64,000 bases of DNA from Ferranicluibacter quercicola (GCF_021168455.1 NZ_JAJOZR010000007.1:248001-312000); one strand, 5' to 3'; positions 35,401-43,893 are shown, numbered from the stretch's first letter. Notes: generated by a model from the sequence alone, not told the origin. Translations and numbers: made by a program.

Positions 35401-36174
35401 CGGCGTGAACCGCGCGAAGATCGCCTCGACCGTGCCGACGGACAGCGCATCCTTCAGGCTGGAGACGAAGACCGGGAGAACCCGCATCCCCTCGGCCGTC
35501 AGCGCCTCGACCAGTGCGGCCACCGGTCGCGTCTCGCCGGACTGGACGAGCGCGCGATAGAAGCAGAGCGCCGCGACCGGCTGCGGCCCGGGATGCGCAT
35601 CCGCCCAGGCGTCCGCGCCGACGATGCCTTCCTCCGGCGACCAGAGGCCGGCCCGCAGCAATGGCGTTGCCGCCGGCGGCCGCTCGCGCTCATCGACCAG
35701 CGCATGGGCATAGGCGAGAAACGCCTGCATGTTATCGGGGCCGCCTTCGGTGAAATAGGCGAGCATCGCGGCCCGATCCTCGGCGGACACGGTGGAATAG
35801 GCGTCGAGCGCCGGATCCGGCTTGTCGTAGCCGGGAAGCACGGCGATCTTGGCACGATGGGTGACGGCCGTGGCGTGGAGCGCTTCCAGCACGTAACTGA
35901 AGTAGGACGCACCGCCGAGTGCGCGCACGACGATCAGCTTTGCATGCCGTGCAGTGCGCTGGACATAGGTATCGACCGACATCGGGTGCTTCAGCGACAG
36001 AAGGCTCGCCGCCCGCAGGGTCCGCCCGTCGGGGGCGGTCCTGCAGGCGCTCGCGATGGCGGAAAGCTCCGTATCGGCTGCGGACAGGAACAGGATCTCG
36101 CCCGGCGACTGGGCGAGGTCGATGGCCTCGTCCCCGTCCGAGATCGTGCCTTTCTGCGCAAGAAGAAGATGCAT
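32413..36174 (-). CDS. cobN: cobaltochelatase subunit CobN
   Basis: Large, substrate-binding subunit of the ATP-dependent CobNST cobaltochelatase, which inserts cobalt into hydrogenobyrinic acid a,c-diamide. 1253 aa, close to family length. Diagnostic segments are VLANYPNRDGRLGNGVGLDTP, GYNIDPKETYHSPDLVPPHGYFAFY, IHMGKHGNLEWLPGKALALS, ALGLTAWGTSNMRTGGDDIAQALAL, NQDNREHDLLDSDDYYQFEGG and the C-terminal NPKWIAGMMRHGYKGAFEMAATVDYLF. CobS and CobT are not in the window. It lies 21 bases after cobW. Confidence 0.97.
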   Translation of the reverse strand: MHLLLAQKGTISDGDEAIDLAQSPGEILFLSAADTELSAIASACRTAPDGRTLRAASLLSLKHPMSVDTYVQRTARHAKLIVVRALGGASYFSYVLEALHATAVTHRAKIAVLPGYDKPDPALDAYSTVSAEDRAAMLAYFTEGGPDNMQAFLAYAHALVDERERPPAATPLLRAGLWSPEEGIVGADAWADAHPGPQPVAALCFYRALVQSGETRPVAALVEALTAEGMRVLPVFVSSLKDALSVGTVEAIFARFTPDVVLNATSFAVSAPGGDHKGTVLDAGGAPVLQVLFSASTRQAWESSSQGLMARDLAMNVALPEVDGRILSRAVSFKAAAIYDEAVETNIVGHAPLPDRVAFVAKLAANWALLRHTPPADRKVAIVLANYPNRDGRLGNGVGLDTPAGTIEVLRAMAAAGYPVTDLPTDGDALIRHLMEGPTNAARDGRHIRETLSFNDYNAFFATLPERIQAEVTARWGDPSRDPYADGDRFALPLARLGGVVIGIQPARGYNIDPKETYHSPDLVPPHGYFAFYAFLRRAFGAHAIIHMGKHGNLEWLPGKALALSETCYPEAVFGPLPHLYPFIVNDPGEGTQAKRRSAAVIIDHLTPPLTRAETYGALRDLEGLVDEYYDAAGGDPRRLRLLSSQILHLVRDIGLDADAGIAETDGEDAALQKLDAYLCDLKEMQIRDGLHVFGVSPEGRLLTDLTLALARVPRGTGEGGDASLQRAIARDCGLVNGEGVEAPVFDPLDCAPATLWQGPRPAMLSAVSEDTWRSEGDTVERIELLAAKLVGGDIPCPDGWPATRGVLDAVEARLRPSLIACGPAEIAGLLAGLDGRFVAPGPSGAPTRGRPDVLPTGRNFYSVDSRAVPTPAAFELGKKSADLLIRRYLQDHGEWPTALGLTAWGTSNMRTGGDDIAQALALIGAKPLWDPMSRRVTGYEIVPLALLGRPRVDVTLRVSGFFRDAFPEQIALFDSAVRAIGALEEDDEDNAIAARIRRESAEWREKGLSAAEAERRASYRVFGSKPGSYGAGLQALMDETRGPERAELADAYLTWGGYAYGAHAEGRDARAVLETRLAGVQAVVQNQDNREHDLLDSDDYYQFEGGMSAAVEQLSGTRPVIYHNDHSRPEKPVIRSLEEEIGRVVRGRVVNPKWIAGMMRHGYKGAFEMAATVDYLFAFAATTGAVRSQHFEAVYQAFVLDDAVRAFMEAANRHAFRDLAARLTDAIDRGYWQPRSNSARFELSSSLTLRAS

Positions 36175-36195
36175 CCGCCGCTGTTCCCGCCTGGT

Positions 36196-37278
36196 CTATG
36201 CCGCTGCCGCGACGATGGCCGCACGCAGCGCAGCCTCGTCCAGATCATGCAGCCCGATGACGACGAGGCGCGTGCGACGGGCTTCGCCGGCCGCCCAGGC
36301 GCGGTCGAAATACGGATCGATCCGTGTTCCCACGGCCTGGATCAGAAGCCGCATCGGCTTGCCGGGAACATCCGCGAAACCCTTCAGCCGCAGGACGTCG
36401 TGCGCGGAGACGATCGCCTTCAGTCGCGATACGAAACCGGTGGAGTCGGCGATCGGGCCGAGTTCGACGACGAAGCTCGCGAACTCGTCATGGTCGTGCT
36501 CCTCGCCCGCCTCGTGCTCCATCTCGTGATGGGATTTGCGGTTGGCGATATCGTCTTCCGTGCCGACGCCGAGGCCGAGCAGAACGGAGGCCGGCACCGC
36601 GCCATTCGCGGCCTCGATCATCATCGGCTTGCGCGTGGTGCGCGCGGCGACTTCGCGGCGGACGGCCTCGATGCCGGCGGCATCCAGCAGGTCGGTCTTG
36701 TTGAGAACGATGAGGTCGGCGGCGGTGAGCTGGTCTTCGAACAGCTCCTCGATCGGGCTTTCATGGTCGAGATTGTCGTCCTCGGCACGCGCGGCATCCA
36801 CCTTGTCATGATCGTCGGCGAAACGGCCGGCTGCGACGGCGGCGCTGTCCACCACGGTGATCACGCCATCCACCGTCACCTGCGTGCGGATATCGGGCCA
36901 GTTGAACGCGGCGATCAGCGGCTGCGGCAGCGCGAGACCGGAGGTCTCGATGACGATATGGTCGGGGCGGCCCTCCCGCTCCAGAAGGCGCGTCATGGTG
37001 GGAATGAAGTCGTCGGCCACGGTGCAGCAGATGCAGCCATTGGTGAGCTCGATGATATCGTCCTCGCTGCAGGCCTCGGCCCCGCAACCCTTCAGCACAT
37101 CGCCATCGACGCCGAGATCGCCGAACTCGTTGATGATGAGCGCGATCCGCCGGCCATCGGCGTTTTCCAGGATGTTGCGGATCATCGTCGTCTTGCCCGC
37201 ACCGAGAAAGCCGGTGATGACCGTCGCGGGGATCTTGGCGCCCGATGCTTTACGGTCGCCGGTTTTGGAGAATATCAT
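36196..37278 (-). CDS. cobW: CobW, COG0523 GTP-dependent metallochaperone
   Basis: G3E-family GTPase, 360 aa, thought to deliver cobalt to the cobaltochelatase. Walker A VITGFLGAGKTTMIRN (near residue 21), the metal-binding GCICCTVADDF (CxCC, near residue 92), and the guanine-specificity VLNKTDLL. A His/Asp/Glu-rich stretch, HHEMEHEAGEEHDHDEF, near residue 255 is a probable extra metal-binding segment. It lies three bases after cobP and directly before cobN, as in other rhizobia. Confidence 0.94.
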   Translation of the reverse strand: MIFSKTGDRKASGAKIPATVITGFLGAGKTTMIRNILENADGRRIALIINEFGDLGVDGDVLKGCGAEACSEDDIIELTNGCICCTVADDFIPTMTRLLEREGRPDHIVIETSGLALPQPLIAAFNWPDIRTQVTVDGVITVVDSAAVAAGRFADDHDKVDAARAEDDNLDHESPIEELFEDQLTAADLIVLNKTDLLDAAGIEAVRREVAARTTRKPMMIEAANGAVPASVLLGLGVGTEDDIANRKSHHEMEHEAGEEHDHDEFASFVVELGPIADSTGFVSRLKAIVSAHDVLRLKGFADVPGKPMRLLIQAVGTRIDPYFDRAWAAGEARRTRLVVIGLHDLDEAALRAAIVAAAA

Positions 37279-37281
37279 GAA

Positions 37282-37806
37282 CTAACCCTTCATCTTGAGC
37301 GGCAGACCCGCCGCCACGAAATAGACGTCGCGCGCCTGTGCCGCGACCTGCTGGTGGAGCCGGCCGGCATGATCGCGAAAATCCCGCGCCATGCGGTTGT
37401 CAGGCACCATCCCGAGCCCCACCTCGTTGGAAACGAAAATGACGGAGGCGCAAAGTGCCGGCAGGCCGGCGACGAGACGCGCCGATTCCGCCGCGACGTC
37501 GCGCGCCTCCAGCATGAGATTGGTGACCCACAGCGTCAGGCAATCGACAAGGACGACACGGCCGGCGGCATCGATGGCGGCAAGCCTGCCGACGAGATCG
37601 AACGGCTCTTCATGCGTCGTCCAGAGGTCGCCGCGCGACGTGCGGTGGGTGTCGATCCGCGTCCGCATCTCGTCGTCGAAGGCGCGGCCGGTGGCGATGT
37701 AATGCCGGTCGAGGCCCGTGTCCGCAGCCAGCCGCTCGGCAAAGCCCGACTTGCCGGAGCGTGCGCCACCGAGCACGAGCGTGGTACCATGATGCGGGGA
37801 TGTCAT
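37282..37806 (-). CDS. cobP: adenosylcobinamide kinase/guanylyltransferase CobP (CobU)
   Basis: Bifunctional enzyme that phosphorylates adenosylcobinamide and transfers GMP to it in nucleotide-loop assembly. 174 aa. The P-loop is VLGGARSGKSGFAERL at the N-terminus, the guanylylation region is RIDTHRTSRGDLWTTHEEP, and VLVDCLTLWVTNLML and VSNEVGLGMVPDNRMARDFRDHAGRLHQ are conserved. The start is the ATG at 37806; the frame is open upstream but that stretch is riboswitch leader. It is the first gene of cobP-W-N-O. Confidence 0.94.
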   Translation of the reverse strand: MTSPHHGTTLVLGGARSGKSGFAERLAADTGLDRHYIATGRAFDDEMRTRIDTHRTSRGDLWTTHEEPFDLVGRLAAIDAAGRVVLVDCLTLWVTNLMLEARDVAAESARLVAGLPALCASVIFVSNEVGLGMVPDNRMARDFRDHAGRLHQQVAAQARDVYFVAAGLPLKMKG

Positions 37807-37903
37807 GTTCGCGCGGCTGTCCCGCTGCTCCCATGACGCAAAAGGCAATGCGATCCGAAGGGTCTGCATGCGCCTGCCGGGCATGAGCCAAAATCGCATG
37901 CGT

Positions 37904-37935
37904 AAAAACCGCCGGCCCGGGCAACCCGGTGGGCG
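37904..37935 (-). terminator. intrinsic terminator of the B12 riboswitch (expression platform)
   Basis: On the minus strand CGCC-CA-CCGGG-TTG-CCCGG-GCC-GGCG-G then TTTTT. It lies about 75 bases after the B12 box and about 100 bases before the cobP ATG, so cobalamin binding probably stops transcription before cobP. Confidence 0.75.
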
Positions 37936-38006
37936 AACGTCTCGTGTGCCACGACAACCTCCGTGCTGGCGCTGGAACGCTGCATCATGAGGATGCGGCG
38001 CGGTGT

Positions 38007-38381
38007 GGCTGGCAGGTCTCCTGGCTCACGGCGTCACGCAGGGTCGAAACCCTGAGAACGGGTTCGCCTCGCCTTCCCGAAACAGGTTGCCCGGCGTTCG
38101 ACGGCCGGATCGATGGCGAAGAGGTGGACGATTCGTAGAAAAGGAGGCGTCCGACCCCGGTTGCTCGCATCGCTGCTTCAGTGGCTTTTCCGGCCCAGTC
38201 CTTCAGATGACGCCAGCCGCACCACGCGGCATGGTCCGTCGCCCGTTGGACGAGACCGGATGGCGAACCCTGACCGTTCTACAGTCGCGGGGTCGGCTGC
38301 GATGAGGATGCCCTGTGTGGGTCCATCCCTTCGCATTCCCATTTACTCCCGAACGACACGCGCCGTACGGGAACCATCCAT
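38007..38381 (-). ncRNA. cobalamin riboswitch upstream of cobP
   Basis: Read on the minus strand, the element shows the full order of conserved blocks. GGTTCCCG comes near the 5' end (about 38376), then GGGAGTAAATGGGAATGCG, CAGCCGACCCCGCGACTGT with AGAACGG, then AGCCACTG and CGGGAAGGCGAGGCG, and finally the B12 box AGCCAGGAGACCTGCC (38026-38011). It is long for the class because of an insert between the ACTG and CGGGAAGG blocks, as often in alphaproteobacteria. It is followed by a terminator and the cobP-W-N-O operon. Confidence 0.93.
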
Positions 38382-38388
38382 ACCGCGA

Positions 38389-38417
38389 AGATTAGGCGCG
38401 TCGCTGGATCAAGTCAA
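38389..38417 (-). promoter_or_regulatory. promoter of the riboswitch-cobP-W-N-O transcript
   Basis: Minus strand TTGACT (38417-38412), 17-base spacer, TAATCT (38394-38389): a near-consensus sigma-70 promoter. The predicted start, about 38381, coincides with the 5' end of the riboswitch fold. The -35 box lies only 12 bases from the divergent CLC start codon. Confidence 0.75.
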
Positions 38418-38428
38418 TCTTCCGCGCT

Positions 38429-40306
38429 ATGTCCGCAGCTTCGCCCGACCCGAAGCTCAAGCGTTTCCCCGCGAAGACGCCCGACGAGATCGAGCCTCCC
38501 ATGCCCGACGTCCTGAAGTCCCTGACCCTTGCCCGCGTGAAGCGTATCGCCCGGAAAGCCGTCACCTTTTCGGAGTGGCGCATCTTTGCCCGGCGGAGCG
38601 AAATCGGGCTTCTCGTGGCGGGCATCGTCGTGGGTCTCACCTCCGGGCTTGCCGTCATCGCCATGAGTTTCGTCTCGCTGCAGCTGCACAAGCTGATTTT
38701 CGGCATTTCCGACTACGAGCGCGTCAGCTCCGCGGACCTCAAGGGCCAGATCGCCATTCTCATGGCGCCGATCGTCGGCGGGCTGCTGCTGGGCTTGCTC
38801 ATGATGGGGCTCGCGCTCTGGCGCAAGAAGGCGATGGTCGACCCCATCGAGGCAAATGCGCTGCACGGGGGCCGCATGTCGTTGACCGACAGCATCGTGG
38901 TCGCTGTGCAGAACCTCGTCTCCAACGGCTTTGGCGCCTCGGTCGGCCTGGAGGCCGGCTACACGCAGCTCGCTTCCGGTCTCGCCTCGAAGATCGGCGT
39001 GAAGCTGAAATTGCGGCGCAACGATCTGCGCACGCTGCTCGGCTGCGGCGCGGCCGGCGCCATCGCAGCGGCCTTCAACGCACCGCTGACCGGCGCCTTC
39101 TACGCCTTCGAGCTGATCATCGGCTCCTACACCATTGCATCGCTGACCCCGGTCGTGGTCTCGGCGCTCGTCGCCAACCTGGTGACGCGCCTGCTCTGGG
39201 GCGAGGAGTTCACGATCGACATCGGCGCCTTCGGCGATGTCGTTCCCGGCGACTACATCCCGGCCATCCTCCTCGGCGCGCTGTGCGCCGGCGTCGCCAT
39301 CCTGATCATGAAGGGCGTGTCGCTGACGGAGGAGATCGCGCGCAGGAGCGACATTCCCGCGCCGCTGCGTCCCGCCATCGGCGGCGTCGTGGTCGGGCTG
39401 CTGGCCACCATCTCGCCGCAGGTGCTCTCCGGCGGCCATGGCGCGCTCCATCTCAATCTCGCCCACGCCACGCCCATCGCTATGCTGATCGGCCTGTTCC
39501 TGATGAAGTCCGTGGCAACGGCGGTCTCGATCGGGTCGGGTTTCCGCGGCGGACTGTTCTTCGCCTCGCTGTTCATGGGCGCGCTGCTCGGCAAGGTCTT
39601 TGCCGGCGTCGTCCCCTACGTCTTCGGCGACACGACGCTGACGCCGGTGATCTACGCCGTCGTCGGCATGAGTTCGCTCGCGGTCGCCATCATCGGCGGG
39701 CCGCTGACGATGACGTTCCTCGCGCTGGAGATCACCGGCGACTTTCCGATCACCGCGCTGGTACTGGCGGCCGTCATCACCTCGTCGCTGGTCGTGCGCA
39801 CCACCTTCGGCTACTCGTTCGCCACATGGCGCTTCCATCTGCGCGGCGAGAGCATCCGCAGCGCCCACGATGTCGGCTGGATCCGCAATCTGACCGTGGG
39901 ACGCCTGATGCGGCCCGACGTCCGCACCATCAACGCGAAGGCGACACTGGACGAGCTGAAAGCCGAATTTCCGCTCGGCTCGGCCCAGCGCGCCATCGTG
40001 GTTGACGACAACAACCGCTATGGCGGCGTCATCCTCATTCCCGAGGTCTATGCGAGCCCGGTGGAGAAGGATGCGGCCGGCAAGGGAATCGAAGACTACA
40101 TCAAGCTGCCGAACGACTTCCTGCAGCCGAACATGAACGCCCGGCAGGCGGCGACTCTGTTCGACAAGACCGAGAGCGACGCGCTCGCCGTCTGCAACAA
40201 CCTGATCGAGCGCCGCGTCGTCGGCGTGCTTACCGAAAGCTACACCCTGCGCCGCTACAGCGAGGAACTCGACCGCCGCCGCCGTGAGGCATCGGGCGAA
40301 TTCTGA
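38429..40306 (+). CDS. CLC-type chloride channel/transporter with C-terminal CBS pair
   Basis: Membrane protein, 625 aa. It has about ten or more hydrophobic segments with CLC motifs: GFGASVGLEAGYTQ (the gating Glu position), GCGAAGAIAAAFNAPLTGAFYAFE and GSGFRGGLFFASLFMGALLGKVF (where Pro of the usual GGxFxP is Ala-Ser). A soluble part after about residue 485 (VGRLMRPDVRTINAKATLDEL) is a CBS pair. Start 38429 has a weak ribosome site and lies next to the divergent cob promoter; an ATG at 38501 is a possible alternative. A role in the cob locus is not indicated. Confidence 0.85.
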   Translation: MSAASPDPKLKRFPAKTPDEIEPPMPDVLKSLTLARVKRIARKAVTFSEWRIFARRSEIGLLVAGIVVGLTSGLAVIAMSFVSLQLHKLIFGISDYERVSSADLKGQIAILMAPIVGGLLLGLLMMGLALWRKKAMVDPIEANALHGGRMSLTDSIVVAVQNLVSNGFGASVGLEAGYTQLASGLASKIGVKLKLRRNDLRTLLGCGAAGAIAAAFNAPLTGAFYAFELIIGSYTIASLTPVVVSALVANLVTRLLWGEEFTIDIGAFGDVVPGDYIPAILLGALCAGVAILIMKGVSLTEEIARRSDIPAPLRPAIGGVVVGLLATISPQVLSGGHGALHLNLAHATPIAMLIGLFLMKSVATAVSIGSGFRGGLFFASLFMGALLGKVFAGVVPYVFGDTTLTPVIYAVVGMSSLAVAIIGGPLTMTFLALEITGDFPITALVLAAVITSSLVVRTTFGYSFATWRFHLRGESIRSAHDVGWIRNLTVGRLMRPDVRTINAKATLDELKAEFPLGSAQRAIVVDDNNRYGGVILIPEVYASPVEKDAAGKGIEDYIKLPNDFLQPNMNARQAATLFDKTESDALAVCNNLIERRVVGVLTESYTLRRYSEELDRRRREASGEF

Positions 40307-40336
40307 TTCAAAGCCAAGGGAATAGGTGCGAAAGCT

Positions 40337-41794
40337 CTAGCGACCCATGAGGCCGTCGAGCCAGCGCGGATCGAGCACGGCCTCCAGCTCTCCGGCGACG
40401 GCATCCAGCGCCGCATCGACGGACCCGCGGTAGTCGAAGGCCTCGGCCTCGATGCCGAAGCTGCGCAGGAGAGCGGCGCGATAGGCGTCGCTAGCAAATA
40501 AACCGTGGAGATAGGTGCCCATGACACGGCCGTCAGGCGACAGCGCACCATCGGGGCGGTCCCCGATAAGGACGGGCGGTCGGGCGCAGTCGGGTCCGGC
40601 GGTCTTCCCGAGATGGATCTCGTAACCCTCGAGCGCGACATCGTGCTCGGTCGAGCGGGCGCCGCTGTTGCGCACCACCTTTTCGCGCGCCATCTCGGTC
40701 TCCACGTCAAGGAGACCGAGGCCATCCACGGCGGCGGTTCCGCCCTCGATGCCGAGCGGATCTGAAATCCGGCGCCCGAGCATCTGATAGCCGCCGCAAA
40801 GACCAATGACCCGGCCGCCGCGCCGCAGGTGGCGTGCGAGATCCGCATCCCAGCTCGCTGCCTTGAGCGCCGCCAGATCCGAGATCGTCGCTTTCGAGCC
40901 GGGGAGGATGACGAGCGCCGCATCCTCCGGCAGGCGCTCGCCGGGCTGGATGAAGCGAAGGTCCACAGACGGTTCGGCGGCGAGCGGATCAAGATCGTCA
41001 AAATTGGCGATGCGCGGCAGCACCGGCACGGCGATGGTCAGCGCCCGCGCCGTTCCCCGCGACAGGCGTTCGAGAACGACGGAATCCTCCGCCGGGAGCT
41101 GGCGCGCGGCCTTCAGCCAGGGCACCACGCCGAAACAGGGCCAGCGGGTGAACGCGTGGATGGCAGTGAGCCCGTTGTCGAACAGGGTCACGTCGCCCCG
41201 GAACTTGTTGATCAGATATCCCGCGACCATGGCCCGGTCATCGGGCGCAAGCACCGCATGCGTGCCGACCAGCGAGGCGATGACGCCGCCGCGGTCGATG
41301 TCGCCGACCAGCACCACGGGCACGCCTGCACGCGTCGCGAAGCCCATATTGGCGATGTCGCCGGCGCGCAGGTTGATCTCGGCCGGAGAGCCCGCGCCCT
41401 CGACAATCACCAGATCGCGGCCGGCGCGGATCGTCTCGAAGCTTTCCAGCACCGCGCCGAGCAGCTTCGGCTTCATCGCCTGATAGTCGCGCCCGCGCGC
41501 CTGCCCGACGACCTTGCCCTGCACGACGACCTGGCTGCCGGTTTCCGACTGCGGCTTGAGGAGGACCGGATTCATGTGGATCGAGGACGGGATGCGGGCA
41601 GCGAGCGATTGCAGCCACTGCGCCCGGCCGATCTCGCCGCCATCGGCCGACACGGCCGCGTTGTTCGACATATTCTGCGGCTTGAAGGGCGCGACGCGGA
41701 CGCCGCGATTGGCCGCGAGCCGGCAGAGACCGGCGACCAGCACGGTCTTGCCGACATCCGAACCCGTTCCCTGAAGCATGATCGATTTCGCCAT
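40337..41794 (-). CDS. cobQ: cobyric acid synthase CobQ
   Basis: Glutamine-dependent amidation at b, d, e and g of adenosylcobyrinic acid a,c-diamide, 485 aa. It has an N-terminal P-loop-like MLQGTGSDVGKTVLVAGLCR with FKPQNMSNNAAV, and a C-terminal amidotransferase domain with nucleophile Cys in GRVIGLCGGYQMLGRRI and His in GYEIHLGKT and GTYLHGLF. ATG at 41794; the longer open frame is leader. It is transcribed apart from the other cob genes and is convergent with the CLC gene 30 bases away. Confidence 0.95.
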   Translation of the reverse strand: MAKSIMLQGTGSDVGKTVLVAGLCRLAANRGVRVAPFKPQNMSNNAAVSADGGEIGRAQWLQSLAARIPSSIHMNPVLLKPQSETGSQVVVQGKVVGQARGRDYQAMKPKLLGAVLESFETIRAGRDLVIVEGAGSPAEINLRAGDIANMGFATRAGVPVVLVGDIDRGGVIASLVGTHAVLAPDDRAMVAGYLINKFRGDVTLFDNGLTAIHAFTRWPCFGVVPWLKAARQLPAEDSVVLERLSRGTARALTIAVPVLPRIANFDDLDPLAAEPSVDLRFIQPGERLPEDAALVILPGSKATISDLAALKAASWDADLARHLRRGGRVIGLCGGYQMLGRRISDPLGIEGGTAAVDGLGLLDVETEMAREKVVRNSGARSTEHDVALEGYEIHLGKTAGPDCARPPVLIGDRPDGALSPDGRVMGTYLHGLFASDAYRAALLRSFGIEAEAFDYRGSVDAALDAVAGELEAVLDPRWLDGLMGR

Positions 41795-41854
41795 AGGGCC
41801 TGATATCACCGGCCAGCGCCGGGCGCCATGCACGGGCCGGGATGACGACGCGCA

Positions 41855-41885
41855 AAAACCGCAGCAGCCGGAGCCCTGCGGTTTT
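41855..41885 (-). terminator. terminator-like hairpin in the cobQ leader
   Basis: Minus strand AAAACCGCAG - 11-base loop - CTGCGGTTTT followed by TGCG, a perfect 10-bp stem whose 3' arm is itself U-rich. It lies 61 to 91 bases before the cobQ ATG and would make a leader terminator or attenuator. Confidence 0.6.
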
Positions 41886-41941
41886 CCGCCATCGACACCG
41901 GGAAACGCACGGTGCGGGGCGGGCAAGCGGCGGCATCGAAC

Positions 41942-42020
41942 GGATGCCGACAGGCTGGCAGAGTGCCGGGACGCAAAACCTGATCCGGCAAAGCAGCTGT
42001 CACCAGCCACGGCACCATCC
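41942..42020 (-). ncRNA. structured cobQ leader RNA, class unknown
   Basis: Minus strand, 79 bases, nested helices: GGAT-GGT-GCC with GGCATCC, GGCTGG with CCAGCC, and TGCCGG with CCGGCA closing a loop that contains CAGGTTTTGCG. The loop GGTTTT is complementary to the 5' arm (AAAACC) of the terminator-like hairpin downstream. No B12 box is present. The remainder of the gap 41795-42371 shows no gene. Confidence 0.45.
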
Positions 42021-42371
42021 TTAGGCCGCGAGGGTTACCAGAGCGTTACCTGCGCGGCGCGCTCGTCATTTTTGTCACAATCGCGTCATCCCTGACGACA
42101 CCGTCCCGAGCTGTCGCGCGATCGACGCAACTGCCAAAGGGACACTCCCATACCGGGAGCGTGCACGGAAGCGAACATTCGAAAGAGATGAAATTCAATG
42201 GCTTGCACCGCCATTCCGATTCGACATCGCAAGAAGAGCGGTTGATTTCTGACGGATAGCTTCTAGGCTGGCACGGATACGGCAGGGATAACCCGAGACG
42301 TCTGCGCGGACGAAATGCCGGAAAGACAATTGCGCGGGACATCATGCGTTCGCGCGGGAGGCGTCGGTCTG

Positions 42372-43427
42372 ATGAAGAACATGCGCGACATCTGCGAGAG
42401 GGTTGCGAAAGCCGCGATCGGCCCGACCCTTGCGACCGCATTCGGCTTTCTCGCCGGCGCCCTGGTTCTGCTCCCCGGCGGGCCGGCCCGGGCCGAAGGC
42501 TGCGGCACGATCTCCATCGCCGAGATGACGTGGGGATCCGCCGCCATTACGGCCCATATCGACCGGTTCATTCTGGAGAAGGGCTATGGCTGCACGGTCA
42601 CGCTTGTGCCCGGCGACACCATGCCGACCTTCGCCTCCATGAATGCGGAGGGACGCCCGGACATGGCGCCGGAAATCTGGGCGGCCTCGCTGCAGAGGCC
42701 GCTCGACGACGCCTTGCGGGACGGCCGTCTGGTCGAGACCACACGCGTTCTCACGGATGGCGGCGTGGAGGGCTGGTGGATACCCCGCTATATCAGCGAG
42801 GCCCATCCCGATATCAAGACCGTACAGGATGCGCTGAAGCACCCCGATCTCTTCCCCTCGCCGCAGGACCCGGCAAAGGGCGCGGTCCATACCTGTCCTG
42901 CGGACTGGAACTGCCAGATCCCGACCGCCAACCTCTACCGGGCCCTGAAAGGCGACGACGCCGGGTTCCAGCTGATCGATTCCGGATCGGCGGCCCGTCT
43001 CGACGGCTCGATCGCGCGGGCCTTCGAAGAAAAGAAGGGCTGGCTCGGCTACTACTGGGCGCCGACGGCGATCCTCGGCAAATACGAGATGGTCAAGCTG
43101 TCCTTCGGCGTCGCCCATGACCGGGCGGAGTGGAACAGCTGCACGGCGGTGCCGGACTGCAGCGCGCCCGTCGTCAACGGCTACCCCACCACCGATGTCT
43201 ACACGATCGTGACCAGAGATTTCCCCGAGAAGGCTGGCCCTGCCGCCCTCGCCTATGTCTCGAAACGGCAATGGGACAACCAGACGGTCAACGGCGTGCT
43301 CGCCCATATGGACCAGACGAACGGCAGCCGCGAGGATGCGGCCCGCTACTTCCTTACGACATTCGAGCCTGTCTGGGCCACCTGGGTACCCGCCGACATT
43401 GCCGCAAAGGTCAAAGCGGCCCTCTGA
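42372..43427 (+). CDS. orphan ProX-like glycine betaine/choline-type ABC substrate-binding protein
   Basis: Periplasmic binding protein of the OpuAC/ProX family, 351 aa. After a signal peptide (FGFLAGALVLLPGGPARA) comes EGCGTISIAEMTWGSAAITAHIDRFILEKGYGC, the family start, and GWWIPRYISEAHPDIKTV and KGWLGYYWAPTAILGKYEMV later, with aromatic residues of the kind that cage quaternary amines. Start ATG at 42372 behind GGGAGG; a frame open to 42315 lacks a site. No permease or ATPase gene is adjacent. Confidence 0.82.
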   Translation: MKNMRDICERVAKAAIGPTLATAFGFLAGALVLLPGGPARAEGCGTISIAEMTWGSAAITAHIDRFILEKGYGCTVTLVPGDTMPTFASMNAEGRPDMAPEIWAASLQRPLDDALRDGRLVETTRVLTDGGVEGWWIPRYISEAHPDIKTVQDALKHPDLFPSPQDPAKGAVHTCPADWNCQIPTANLYRALKGDDAGFQLIDSGSAARLDGSIARAFEEKKGWLGYYWAPTAILGKYEMVKLSFGVAHDRAEWNSCTAVPDCSAPVVNGYPTTDVYTIVTRDFPEKAGPAALAYVSKRQWDNQTVNGVLAHMDQTNGSREDAARYFLTTFEPVWATWVPADIAAKVKAAL

Positions 43428-43518
43428 CGGCGCCCGGAAAGCGCTTCGGTCTCCAGTCCGGCTTCAGCTTCGCGTGGCATGACGGCGCGATAACGCAGAC
43501 ACCGGCGCGAGGGACCCC

Positions 43519-43893
43519 ATGAACACGCACACGACGATCAGCCCGATGCAGCAGCCGACGCCGACGGACCGCAATGCGGTTGCCGACGTCATCGAGCGCT
43601 TCGAGACGGCGGACACGGCCTTCCTGTCACTGATGATGGACAATCCGCACCAGGACGACGCGCTGATCGACGGGCTGCACCGCTTCCTCGACCGTGCCGC
43701 CGGCGCACGTTTCCTGTACACGCTGAAGCTGGAACAGCGCGGCGTCTGGCTCGGCAATGCCGCCCCTGCCCGGCTGCAGATCCGCCTGACGGAAGCCGCG
43801 CGCTCGTCGCAGCACGCGGCCTATCAGGCCTTCCGCACCGGGCTGACCAAGTCGGGCGGACTGGAACGCGCCTTTCCGAAGGCATCGGTTTAG
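43519..43893 (+). CDS. hypothetical protein
   Basis: 124 aa, soluble, not recognised. A polar N-terminus (MNTHTTISPMQQPTPTDRNA) is followed by predicted helices (VADVIERFETADTAFLSLMMDN, LIDGLHRFLDRAAGARFLYTL) and an Ala/Arg-rich helix. Start behind GAGGGAC. It lies downstream of the ProX-like gene, and its stop overlaps the stop of the convergent phosphodiester glycosidase-like gene by four bases. Confidence 0.65.
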   Translation: MNTHTTISPMQQPTPTDRNAVADVIERFETADTAFLSLMMDNPHQDDALIDGLHRFLDRAAGARFLYTLKLEQRGVWLGNAAPARLQIRLTEAARSSQHAAYQAFRTGLTKSGGLERAFPKASV

